A DNA stretch of 64,000 bases, taken from Aculops lycopersici (lineage: Eukaryota > Arthropoda > Arachnida > Trombidiformes > Eriophyidae). The notes beneath the pieces were generated by a model that ran no database searches, was not told where the DNA came from, and saw only the letters and a list, made by a program, of their open reading frames with translations. Both the position numbers and the translations under genes were made by a program. The DNA is taken from positions 993,228-1,057,227 of the forward strand of contig WNKI01000005.1 in the NCBI GenBank assembly GCA_015350385.1, in the 5' to 3' direction. Shown here one piece after another: positions 23,701 to 35,450 of the stretch; position 1 is the stretch's first letter, and the number at the start of each line of letters is the position of its first letter.

Positions 23701-26700
23701 ACCATGTGTGCGCCAGTTGCTCTGTTGAAGACACGCGATGCTCGCTTTAGTGGCAAATTCTATACTTTCGCCTTACTCCACGAGGCTTCTCTCAACTCGT
23801 AGAGTAGAGCTCGTCTCTTATTGATGGGGCGCCATTTTAGTGTCATCATTATGATGATTGTGTGCAATTTTATCCCACTGATGATGATGATGATAGCGAT
23901 CAAAATTCCTGTTCTCTTGGTGGAGAATCACAGTTAAAGTTGAAGTTGCAGTTAGAGAGCGATAAAGTCGCACAAAGAAGTTAACTCCAAACTTCCTGTT
24001 GCGAGTTTGGTGACTTGACTCACACGCGCACAACAACTTGACCGGAAGTGTGGGGCATTTAGTGCCGCGTTCAGTGGGCGTAAGCTTTCAGTTTGGGGAA
24101 GGTGAGAGGAGAGAGAAGAAAGAGGAGAGTCGTCATCATTTTTGAGAAACAATATGATTCGCTTGTTAGAGTAGAAGTGGTAGCAGTGGTGGTGTTGCGT
24201 AATCATCTCATCAATTACAGGATAGAATCTAATAATTTGCGCCACTAAAGTGGCGCACGGTTTTAACGGAAGCAGCCAAGTTACTCCTCTTACTTCTACC
24301 TATACCTAAGTCACTTTAACTTTCACTTTAATGCACACGTTGGGGGAAATGAGCATCCTCACGAATGCAACTGGCTCCCTGCTCGTTTTTAGAGCAGAGC
24401 CAACTGATCGCGTGAGCATCTGGTACGTAAGTTTTAGTAAGCTTAAGCTTCGGCATTAGTAACCTGCAACTTGGGCGCCCAACTGCAATCAAAGGATGAC
24501 ATTGTGATGGTAATTCAGATTTAGAAGGAGAAATTTGCGGCACAAAGTGCTTCGTTTCAGTAGCTTGATGGCTTGATTTTATCTTTTAGACGTCAAACCG
24601 ACTTGTTCCGCTGCTGTTCCATCTAGAACAAGTCTAGACTTTCGCTCACCGGGCAGCGCAGCAAGGGGCTGCAAAACTTCAAGACTTGCACCGCTCATTT
24701 ACCCACGAGGCTCAGGCTAGTTGGAGGAGATTGCACGACATCAGCAACAACAACAAACTGGAAGTCACTTTTACCTGTCATTAGGGGCTAAGTGGAGTGA
24801 ATTGCAACTATAGCCGCGAGATTGCCGCTAGAGTCATCCAGTCTTCTCGTGCTAATGACGCGCCCAAATGAGTCTAGTTTGTGTGTAAAAACGTCGGCCA
24901 CCTGACGTGTCAGCTAGTTGAAGTTGGGCTTGCTGTTGTTAGTTTCACTGCCGCAAGCTAATCACAGCAAAAGCCAGAGGCTCGTTTGCATTTGCACTCG
25001 GGTTTCAGTTGCTCGGGCTCGAGAAGCAAAAAAGAACGAGCGCAAAAAGACAATCGCTCTTCATCAAACGCGACAAGTTGTCGTGTGAGGCGCTGGCTTC
25101 GGGGGAATAATTTTGCAGAAAATTAGAGCCGGGATTTGCGGGATTTGGGACATGAGGCTGGTGGGCGTGTCTATAGGCTGTTTGGTCGTGCCAAAAAGTG
25201 ACTCACTCGGAGTGGTGGCAAATTTATCAAATCATTAAGACATTAGCCCGAAGTGCAAGCCCATCAAGCTGATGATGATTGTCGCCTGTCGCTCGTAGCC
25301 AGCTTAGATTGGCGTGGCCAAGCAGACGAGTGGCGTTCGGGGCTTAGTTTAGTTTCAGCCAGGTGAGCGTAAATATCCCGGCGCCTTTATAAGAGAAGGG
25401 GCCGGGAAAGGGGAGAGGAAAGTTGGCGGCCAATGGAGCGATGGAAGTTGGCTACCTAAATTGGGGCAATGAAAAATGGCCCCTCTTGTTATCGTGCACT
25501 CGGCATTAACATTGTTACCGGCCGCCACCTGCGAGCCACACTAGACGAGGACGACTACGACGACGACGACGGGCCAACAAAAGTGGAGGGAATCTAATCT
25601 CTCTATTTGCGTTTCTCTTTGGGAGATGGTTGCGCGCGATGGTCCAGTTACCAGGCGTATAGTTGTCTAGCTTGAGGAGCCGACTCGCTCTTTGGATAGA
25701 CAGCTGACTTTTCCCCCTCGCCTCGAGAAATCTCAACTCTTGCATTCCAAGTCGAGTCCTTTTTTGTTGCCTCTGGTGGCTTCCTTTGCGCACCTCCACT
25801 TCCCCTCTCACATTGCCCGCTCGAAACTCTGAACCCCTCAACCAAGTAGGAGAAAACAATAACATTATATCAAACTTATCGGCCTGTTTGGGGCGTCCAT
25901 CCTGTGCGGTGCGCGACGCTCACCTGCGTTGCTCACCGCCACTTTGCAGACTGCGCTCAAAGAGAAAAGTGGACTTCAGTGAGGGCCAGTCATCTTCCAT
26001 ATAAAAGTCTCTCAATCTTTTTGGACTGGACATTAATTCTGATAAAACAACACCAACCCTAAGATTTCTCTCCCTCTCTAAACTCCACTATTGGCAAGAT
26101 ATTATGCCACGCCCGCGGACCGGCCACAAACTAGCAGGCCGACGGGCCAAACGATTGGCGTTAAAAGAAAATGATGATGACTGTCATTAAATTTATATTA
26201 CATCAATCTATTACCTTGATGGGCTCACTTCTTGCCACTTGCTACTGCGGAGCACAAACTAGCGCCTCCAACTTTGCCTGGCAGACTGGGCAAAGTTGAT
26301 ATGGCGATTGCACTATTTCAAAGCGTGGTAATGTTGCAACTAGAGAAAGGACTCTCCTCGTCGTCGTCGTCGTCGTCTCGAGTTAGCCAAACAAGTCAAG
26401 TGGCAACAACTCTGTTGGACGAAGCGGCGATCGCAACCAACGCCCTAGGACATTTATTACCTTGATGATTCAATCATTTTCACGGTCTTGTTTGTGTTGC
26501 GACTTTCTAAACTAGCAGCCAGGCGCCAGGTGCCAGGTAGATGACTAGCCATAAGCGCGGGACAGAAACATGCTTTAGTTAGTTGTGATTGACGAGGGTT
26601 TGTGGCGCGTTAGTTGCGAGGCGCCTCAATATATTCAGAAAAATCAAGTAAGTTGCGCATAACAAAACATCTCACCAAAGTGTAATGTTTTTATTAGATT

Positions 26701-29700
26701 GCCGCCGGTTCTATGGGTCGGTTTGTTAGTCTTTCGGTGGGATAGAATAGCCTGCAGATTAGTTTTGCGCTTCGTTCGCGTTCTAGGGAGACAAGCAAAC
26801 CGCGAGTTCCGTTAGAGATAAATGTAACTGCAGTTTGTTGCTCCTGCTTGCCCATTAATTTGATTGACTGACAGATTTACTCACTCTGCCTCAAAGTTCA
26901 GCGCCAACCTTAGCGTTGCTCACTTCCCCCGATTAGCTACACTGTACAGCTGTAGTAGTAGCAGTAACATTCTGACGCAACTTTCCGTTCGAAACAATTG
27001 ATGTGTGTATTTTGATACTCGCCATTTAAGCCAAAGTATCAGGTTGCATTGCGTCGAGCGGGAGTTCGACTCTCGAGACTGATGGTCAAACAGTTTGAGT
27101 TTGACGGGCGCGCATTTGGCGCTCAAAATTGAGACTTCGAAGAGGAAGAGATAAAAGTGCCGTTAAAATGTCAATGTGAAAAAGTACAAGAGTATAGAGA
27201 GTTTCAGTGGGCCAGAGACTTGGCTTAGAGTTGGTTTACTTTGGAAGCTAATGACAGCCTGTAAATCATTGGCTCACTCGAACGACTGACTAATGTCAAT
27301 TTGGCTCTCCATTGAGCAACGAAAGGGAGTGCGAGTGAGGCGCACGTTAATAGAAGTATTCGGCAATAAAGTATCAAAAGACCTCACCTTATGTGAGTGT
27401 AAAAGTGTATGTGGCCAGGTTGTTGTTCTATGGCCGCCGGCCATCAATACTTATTGATATGGACACACAAACACTCGCACAACTTGAGACGCTCGCAGTG
27501 ATGGCACCGGCCAATTAGAAGCTCGCGCGCGCTAGGCGCTCGGCCACCGGAAGTCGTTCACAACAAGTTGCCTGCCAGCTCCTAATACTCGGCCATTTCC
27601 AATTGATGGATTCCTCGTCGGCGTCATCGTGAACGTCGACGTCATAGACGAGGACGTTGAGCGAGTTGCACCAGAAGTAGCCTCGCGCACGAGCAGCCGA
27701 TTGACGTTGAGTCGGGTCCCATGATGACCAAACATTAGCGACTTGATTACCATCGAACACGTTGATCCGCGGCGGATCGCTCTCAGCGTTTAGTTTGTGT
27801 GTCTATCACGCTCCAGGGAGTGAGCAGCTTGCAGTCAGTCAGTCAGTCAGTCGGTGGGTCGGTTGGCGAAAGTGTGAGCAGCAGCAACTGCAACCATGCC
27901 ATGGGAGCGCAAGCCGAAGTCAAGGGGGCGAGGAATAACCGCTTGTGGCAGTGGCGACCGTGGCGCCGCATTACGCAACCAAGTCGAGCTTGGAGCGTCA
28001 TAAGCTGGCGAGCTCACTCACTGACTAACTAACTGACTAACTGACTGACTAACGACCACCAAGCGACAGCGGAGAGCAGGCAAATGGCTGCCAATTTAGC
28101 AACAACACGTTGGTTCCTTGTTAGCCGGTGGCCGTAGGATTGATGGCCCTCTAACTTTTTTCGTCTGTTGGCCACCAGTTGAGACCGAGCTGACCAACTC
28201 GCCAGAGACAGTGAGGTTCATAAAGGATGGATATTGGCACGCACAGTCAATTAAAGTCAAACTGGCCAGCGAGAGATAAATTTCTCTCGCTCAAAGACTC
28301 TTCCTAGTTAGGATCAAATGGTCAGCTGGTTAGCAAGACGAGAGTTATCATGTTTAGTTGCCGTCGCAGCCGCTGTTGCTGCTTCTGTCATCATCAAACT
28401 AAAATTTATACAATAAATCAGACGAAAGTGAGGCAATAGCAACAACAACAACAACAACAACTACTACTACTACAACGACGACGACAACCTGTTATGTTTA
28501 TCAGTCCGAAGAGTCGGACTTGTGGCCAGTCTCATTCGGTGGGCCTCTTGAGTTGGTTGTTTTACACTGTAGTCGTAAATTAGCTTGAGGTTATGGATTG
28601 ATTATATATGCGCATCAAGTCGCACACACCTGTCCGTTGCACAAAAGTTATTTACATGGCTTTTGAAATATTTTAATTTTAGTAGCTTGCCTCACATTTC
28701 CAAATGGAGTGAGATGAAAAAATTCCGAGACTTAATCTGACTAGCGAATATTATAATAAGAAACGAGGAGAAGATGGATTGAGGAAAACTTGATAGATAG
28801 ACGAAATATTGTATTCGAAATCCACGATTGCAGGTCAAATGTTCATCTCATTCAAATAGTCACCTGATAAGTTGTCTGGGCCGAAGGAGAGTGGTGGTAA
28901 TTAAAGCAAGGATACAGGTATGAGCAGTAAATAACAACAAGTGGTGGCTCAGAATTTGACCAACATAATTCATTAGCGCAACTTTAGTTCAACTCCGGAT
29001 TAAGTTTGTCTACTCTACTCTTCTCTACTCCACTATAGTCAGCTCTAGTTTAGTCTACCTGTCAGGTGATTGGAATTGAACGGACCACCGCGAGCAGGTT
29101 GAATTGCTTGCCGCCTTGGAAGTTCATTAATATAAGCCACCAAGGGAGATGCAGGTGCTGTGAATATTCGTCGTCGTCGTGGTCGTCACACTCGTCGTTG
29201 TTGGCCACATTTATCAGTCACTCATTCAGTAGCCTATCTGTCCATCTTAAGTTGGCTAAAGCAAAGTAATACTCAAATAGAGACCACAGCTTGTCCTGTT
29301 TGATTCGGGTTTAAATAGAATTCGGATGAGTCAGCTGGTGGCGGATCATTTATTAGATGAGATTGCGAAACTACATCGTCGATCATTGTGGCTAAAGTTG
29401 AGCCACTAAAGGCGAACACCACTTATCTAATGGCCAATCGGCTACTTCTCTTGGCCTTAAAGTTTTACTTTAGCAAGCACAAGATAGAAAGAGAGAGGGG
29501 AAGATTTGCGAGGGATAGAAAGCGAGCGAGCGAGCGAGCGGGCGGGCGAAATATTCAAGTGGCCAGTCACCCAGCTCATGTTAGCCAGTTAATCATTGGC
29601 ACACTTCTCTATGTTTCTCCACTCTATTCCCTTCTCTTCTTATAAATTGTATGAACTGACCACTGACTCGAGGCCACTTGAAACCTGGCAACTTTACCTC

Positions 29701-30860
29701 ACTTACCTGTCAGGTAAAGCTGCTTCTTCCTCTTCTTTGGATCTTTGCAGACGACAACACGGAAAACTTTTGAGCGCCTTCTTTTGTAACTAGAGAAGCT
29801 CTATTTCCTCTAGAATATATTAAGCAGGTAGACTTTGTAATATCAGCTCGAATATAAGGGATTTTAGTCTTTTATAACCAACAACAACAACAAAACAATC
29901 GCCCAAAAATTCAGTGGTATATCTTCTCATACACAGGAAAAAAGAGCCCGGAGGATTTAGGATCTGAATTACCTAACCAATTGAGCATAAGATTAGCGAC
30001 GTTTTTCCATATTAGTGCAGCAATAAAAGGTTAGGGTTGTGTCGCAAGCCGACTAGTTGTTGTGTATAAAGTCAATCTGTTTCATAGAAAAAAACTCATT
30101 ACTCTAAAGAGGGATCCCTCTGCATATGTGACCACCTGCTAGCTTGACAAGTCTCATCTAGCGGGATCACCAACTCTCTCTCTCGTTCGACGCTTTCAAT
30201 CCTTGTAAACTTGGCCGCAGTCTCGCCGGTTAAATCCCGGTACAATATATAATTGCAAGCTCATGTTGTCGTACGTCATGCACACACATTTTTAGGGATA
30301 GCTAAACAATTGATCGGCAACAAAATGATATTGCAAGTTCCGTGTCGTATTTCACTTGTTTTCCGACGCCTGTAAAGCTACTGGCCTTCGAGCTATTAGA
30401 TAATGATTGGCTCGCTACGGCTTGCGCTAATCACAGCAACCACTTGTTGTCACTTTAATATTTTGTTGCAATCAGAGGTGGGCACTAAACACAATGTGCC
30501 CTCCTTGTTAGAGAGGGCTGAACACTTGTTGGCTGCAATTGAAATCCTCTGGTGCTCACGATTTGGATCAAATTATCATAATCGCATCAAGTTATACGTC
30601 AGAATCACTGATGCCAGCTGAAAGAGAAAGAAACCGAGAGACAGTATTCTGTTGTTGATTTCTATCTCATCAATGATAATTTCGGTTCACTACTATTGGC
30701 CGTGATTTTTACTTTTAAGTTTGGAATGAGGACGCATTAATTAGTTCACTAGCTCGAGTCCAGTAAACAGTAAACTCTTGTTTAACTTGATAGCTATAAC
30801 TCATAAAATTACAACACAACACAGTTTAATACAACGACACAAAGAAAAACTTCAAATAAA
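20708..30860. other. Non-coding region between the gap and SLC17
   Basis: No protein gene recognised. It contains CAA/ACG triplet runs (28439-28489), a GTCA run, several ACTTCCGG motifs (23691, 24042, 27547) and a third trace of repeat R1 near 30275-30320. The last 100 bp before 30861 is A-rich without an ATG-initiated competitor frame and is probably the SLC17 5' leader. Confidence 0.4.
28439..28489. repeat. (CAA)n-(CTA)n-(CGA)n triplet run
   Basis: A composite triplet microsatellite of CAA units, then ACT/CTA units, then ACG units. Confidence 0.9.
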
Positions 30861-32597
30861 ATGGTCCGAGATTCCGAGCATACGGCTATCAGTCGAAGCG
30901 GAAGTATTTGTTCGGAGCAATTGGTTCTGGCGGGGCCTCGGTACTCGTGCCAATCAAGAAAAACCTCTATTAGTTCGAGAAAATCACAGGATCCAACAGC
31001 AACCTCCACACTAAATAAATCACAACAGATTGCTCTAACAAAAAACCACAATGCGCTCAAAGATGACGATCGAAAGCGAATCAACAAGTCGTTTCATCAC
31101 TACCGTTTTGTGGTCATCATGTTTGGCGGGGCCTCTGTGGGCGCCATGTTTTTGTTACGCTACAATATCACCGTGGCCATATTGAATATGGTCAACCAAA
31201 CTGCCCTGTACATGGAAGAGCACCCAGGGAAGACGATGGACGATTTTTATGCCGAAGGAAATACGCCTGGCGGCGAGTTCCATTGGAACAATGAGATTCA
31301 ACAAATGATCATGTCCAGCTACATGCTCACCTACACTTTACCTCAATTACCGGTGACCAAACTGGGCCTCATGCTTGGAATTCAATGGATGGTTCCTCTT
31401 TCCTTGGGAGTTTGTATTTTAAGTTCAGTCCTAACACCTACTTTCTCGTACCTGGGCTACAAGTGGGTGGTTGCTTTGAGGCTCGTCAATGGACTTGGTG
31501 CCACCGCGGTGCTGCCCATGATGATTGAGCTTATTGAAAATTGGATGCCATACGATCAATTGTCCTTAGGTCTAACTTGCTCCCAGATAACCTTTTCGCT
31601 TTTTAACCCAATGACCCCACTTATTACGGGATACTTTTCCACCATTCACTGGTCGTGGGCATTCTATGGGCCGTCGGCACTGATTGCTGTGTTATGTGCA
31701 TTGTGGTTGATCATGATTACGAGTACACCTGAGAACAATTGGCTCGTTAGCAAGAAGGAACTGGATAGAATTCATGGAATCGAGGAGGAAGTTATAGAGT
31801 CAAAGACTAAAAGTGCGAAAGCCATAGAGGTTCATGAAAATGATGAAGACTTTGAACCACATCCTTGGTATGTTATCCTCAAGGAACGATCGCTTTATTG
31901 CTACCTGACTATGTATGTCCTAAACTGTAGCGCCTTCTCCGTGTTCACCTTCAGCTTACCCCTCTACCTGAGACAATTCTACAAGATTTCGATCGAGGAG
32001 AATGGAATTTATTCTGGCTTAATCCAATCTGGCGGTGTTCTCGCAGTCCTATGGCCTTATCCCATTCTTAGTCTACTACAATCCAAATTCAACTTTACAG
32101 AAACCCTAGCCAGACGCTCAATTCATATATTTATCACTAGCATTGTCATGGTCACATATCTATTCGTTGGCTTCTTCCACAAGTGGCAACTTGTTATATT
32201 CTTCCTAAATCGAGTTCTCTATTTCAGTAATGACATCATCGTCATGGGAACCCTCATGAGCAATTATGCAAAAGCTGGCTTGAGTTGTATTACTTTCAGT
32301 CTAGCTAATACCATCGGCAATATAACGGTCATTCCCGTCTCAATTCTAGTTGGTTGGCTACTCGATAAAACTGGCCAAAGTGAAGCCGCTTGGTGCTGCA
32401 TTATGATTGCATTAGCCGTAGCTCAGCTACTCTTTTGTCTGATCTTCATCACAACAGTCAAAGTTGGTCCCATTGATTTTGGACCGAGGAGGAGAAAAAA
32501 TGTTGAGGAGAATCTAGGAGAAAAGCCAATAACAAAGTCCATTGTCGCTGTACAAAATGATTATGGTCCACATAAGAACGAAAGAGCTGTTATGTAG
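30861..32597 (+). CDS. SLC17-family (sialin/phosphate/vesicular glutamate type) major facilitator
   Basis: A single-exon, 578-residue polytopic membrane protein starting at AAAATGG, a good initiation context. It has a basic/Ser-rich cytosolic head (1-80), a first membrane segment at about 82-110 with R100YNITVAILNMV matching the SLC17 signature, a loop with a possible N-glycosylation site (N112), then segments that align with the family through RLVNGLGATAVLPM, and a 12-helix pattern ending near 533. SLC17 proteins carry organic anions or phosphate across plasma or vesicle membranes. The family's usual PGG of the second/third helix region is replaced by PQLPVTKLG, so substrate and coupling cannot be inferred. 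It stands alone between two long non-coding stretches. The absence of introns could reflect lineage-wide intron loss or an old retrocopy; the frame is intact. Confidence 0.93.
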   Translation: MVRDSEHTAISRSGSICSEQLVLAGPRYSCQSRKTSISSRKSQDPTATSTLNKSQQIALTKNHNALKDDDRKRINKSFHHYRFVVIMFGGASVGAMFLLRYNITVAILNMVNQTALYMEEHPGKTMDDFYAEGNTPGGEFHWNNEIQQMIMSSYMLTYTLPQLPVTKLGLMLGIQWMVPLSLGVCILSSVLTPTFSYLGYKWVVALRLVNGLGATAVLPMMIELIENWMPYDQLSLGLTCSQITFSLFNPMTPLITGYFSTIHWSWAFYGPSALIAVLCALWLIMITSTPENNWLVSKKELDRIHGIEEEVIESKTKSAKAIEVHENDEDFEPHPWYVILKERSLYCYLTMYVLNCSAFSVFTFSLPLYLRQFYKISIEENGIYSGLIQSGGVLAVLWPYPILSLLQSKFNFTETLARRSIHIFITSIVMVTYLFVGFFHKWQLVIFFLNRVLYFSNDIIVMGTLMSNYAKAGLSCITFSLANTIGNITVIPVSILVGWLLDKTGQSEAAWCCIMIALAVAQLLFCLIFITTVKVGPIDFGPRRRKNVEENLGEKPITKSIVAVQNDYGPHKNERAVM

Positions 32598-33995
32598 GTA
32601 CAGATTTTAGAATATAATTTGTGTTCTGATTGTAATATAAATCGATGTTATCGATGGAGGTTAGTAGAATATCGAATGGTAGGTATTTTTGCATGATAGA
32701 ATCTCAATGTATCTTCATCAGTTTAGTCTTTTTGATTAGTCTCCTGTTGCTTGTTCTGAGAACTCATAACTTTGCGGCAAGTTTTGTGGTAGTCGTTGAG
32801 CTGTTATAATTGATCTCTTCGTTAGCAAGCAGGCTGGCGGTAATCATCTGCAACTGGATAGAGTTGTGGTTTCAAAGCTTGGAAATTTTCTCTTGTTAGA
32901 TTGAAGTCGTGCACGTCTTTTTCCTCGCAACCAAGTCCTCAATGCAGTTATTTAATTCATCATTATCACAGTAACTAGACTTATTCTGTAGGATTTGGTC
33001 AGTCTTGCCTCTGGGGTTATCCTGCGACATTTGCAGCGAGATACTTGATGGACCATCAAGAACATTCAGAAACACTCCGACTCCGTTTCCAGATACCTAA
33101 AAGTGTTGGAGACTGAGGAGATCAACGTTCGAGCCCACCAACCGGCCACCGTGATACGGTCACCCCCACTTGGTTGCATACACCTCTCATCTTTTGGCAT
33201 GCAAATCAGGGTAGCATTGATCCTTTCACAAACTATTGTGATATGACAACAGGGGATTCACTCTAACTTTAGAAAACATCCTTTAACCGCTCTCTTCGAG
33301 CTGGAGTGTTAGGTAAACCCTCGTCCAATTCTCTGTACCCCATTGAGTCGATGCTTGAGGATGATATCTGTTGTCGGTCCAAAGGGCAGCTTTTCTTTCT
33401 AAGGGGTTATCACTACAGTTCCGGCACTAACAACTTCTTGATGTATCATATCACAATCGTCAAGTTGCTCACTCTAGTGGAGCATCTTGAAATCCTACGA
33501 TGTAAGCATTAATAGTGGCGACACTCGTTACTTGCATTAGGTTCCTCAAATTCTTTGGAAAGAGTCCAGTCGATGGAATGAGCACAATGTTCCGTGATTG
33601 TTCTATCATATCGGTACTTAAATTTGGTATATTTGCAGTGGAAGCTAATAGATGATGTCATAGCAAAGTTGATGTCATGATCTAATAATATTGAGTTGAA
33701 ATAGGATTGAAGTGGATGGGAAAATAGTGTGACGATATCGTCACAACATTTATTTGTGTCACACGCGCTCGTTTCATCGTGCAAATTGGGGCCCCTGCAA
33801 AGTTGGACTCGGTTTCAAAGGTACTCAAGGCTATTGAAATCATCATCATCTTCATTAATTATTCGAGCATTGCAATATCATATGTATTAGACTCTTGTAT
33901 CTGGTCATCTTACAATGTCGATGGAGCAAGCAGAACTTTTACTGGACTTCATAGCTCCGATCCTCTCCCATAAATCGGGTCCCCAAACTCGAGTT
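32598..33995. other. 3' flank of SLC17, no gene recognised
   Basis: No canonical AATAAA is seen directly after the stop. A minus-strand open frame at about 33509-33784 (Cys- and aromatic-rich) is not recognised; its position next to the possible retroelement debris suggests the same origin. An 18-bp perfect palindrome, TGTGACGATATCGTCACA, lies at 33728-33745. Confidence 0.35.
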
Positions 33996-34766
33996 TCAGG
34001 GATATATCCCTATCCTGTTGATATTTCCTCTTTTTCCTGCAAATCCCCCATTTCCCTGCATCAACCTGTAGAAATCTTCAATCTCGGCCACAATGGGCAG
34101 TCCAGAACTTCCGAATATTAGAGGAACACGGGTGTCGTGAGTTTCCACATCACGAACTCCAAGCGGATACAATGCAACATGTTTTGCAGATAGATTGCAC
34201 CCTTTTGAGTTAATCTGAGTCGGAAAACATGTCACTTTGCACTTCTAAACCCTCATTTCGAGGCTCCGTTCAAGAGAACCCATAGAGTCGTGGAGCAAAA
34301 CTAAACGAGCTATGATGTTAGTTCAAGTTGTCAAACTTTGTGCCTTAATCGTACCAGAAAGATGCAAAAAATATGATTTCAATAACACCTCTCCAGCCGA
34401 AACGGTGATATTTGGAAGTTGAACTTTGCAACCGGATGCTCAGAATCTTGTTTTGGAGTCGTTTTCTGGTTTCGTCGTTTGTCTGCGAGATGTAGTTTTT
34501 AAGTTGAGTGTGTCGCAAATGTAACGGGACAATCTGGCTGAGTTTTGCACAGTTGCAGTAACTTGATTTTTGCGACAATCGCAGGACCGCGCGGCAGGGA
34601 AATGTGTGCCTGCGATGAATAACATGGGCTCCAATGGGGAAGAATAACAGTTATCTTTTCCAGGTTTGTAAGTAGATTTTTGTGAAACTTGCATAATGAG
34701 CATGTCTTGCGGCAAGCTATCACTGGTCGAAAGCTTGTAATTTTTCAAGAATTTTTTGGTGCCCAT
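33996..34766 (-). mobile_element. Possible decayed LTR-retroelement fragment (gag/protease-like)
   Basis: Minus-strand frames at 34499-34723 and 33996-34235 read like worn retroelement polyprotein. There is a Cys-rich CRKTCSLCKFHKNLL that could be a broken zinc knuckle, then a stretch ending PVTFATHSTQKLHLADK that resembles the region after the catalytic site of a Bel/Pao- or Gypsy-type aspartic protease, although no catalytic Asp-Ser/Thr-Gly is present. The segments lie in different frames with stops between. No LTRs were identified. This is pattern recognition only. Confidence 0.25.
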
Positions 34767-34856
34767 ATGGCTAGCTGAATCGACGATTGGGTGATTTTCG
34801 AGGTCGAATTTGATGTCGAAAACAGGGTTTGATATTTTAGGTTACATCAACTAGAT

Positions 34857-35450
34857 CAAAGTGAAGCATCAAGGGTTCATCTGTGCAAATTTGGTAGATT
34901 TTTATCGATGAACTTCAAAATTATCGACTCGAGGTCTCATAGGGATGCATCATCAGTCGTTCGGTCACCTGTGGATAGATTTTTGCAAAAATTGCACAGT
35001 CGTCGCCAAGCTAGTCAAAATGAAGCTCTACAAAGAACGACAGCTTTCCAAGAAGGTTTAGATACGATTCCGTCCACTCAAAATCGAGACACCAAATTTT
35101 TCAAAATCGAATTTGAATATGACCAAAGGGTTAAACGATGCTAGTTACACAAGTTATCTTAAAGTGAGGCAATTAAGACTTGGTGGTGCAAATTTGATAG
35201 AAATCCACCGACGGGCTTCGAAGTTATCAATCAGAGGTCTAATATGGAGTCCATCCAGCTGAGATGTCGTTTATCGGTGGATTTGTCTGAAATTTGCACA
35301 GACTACACTTTGTTTCATCAGATGAATTTCTGCAAAGAACAAGGTAATTTAGAGTTGGTTTTGCATACCTTTTTGCTCGCTAAATTACAAGACGCTTTAT
35401 TTCGATGGCCGAGATTTCAGTGCATGAAGAGGGTTTATCATTTAAAATTT
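34857..35450. repeat. Two diverged tandem units of about 300 bp
   Basis: Unit 1 (about 34857-35150) and unit 2 (about 35160-35450) share an ordered set of blocks: AAAGTGA(A/G)GCA, TGCAAATTTG(G/A)TAGA, CTTC(A/G)AA(A/G)TTATC, AGAGGTCT/CGAGGTCT, GTGGAT(A/T)GATTTTT/TTTGTCTG, TTGCACAG, and CAAAGAAC. A trace of an earlier unit seems to end near 34850. Identity looks like roughly two thirds by eye. No protein is recognised. Confidence 0.5.

Noticed and set aside
30180..30260. Possible tRNA-like B-box (GGTTAAATCCCGG)
   Set aside because: No matching A-box at proper distance and no cloverleaf could be drawn.
33100..33150. GTTCGAGCC resembling a tRNA T-loop
   Set aside because: The surrounding sequence does not form acceptor or anticodon stems.
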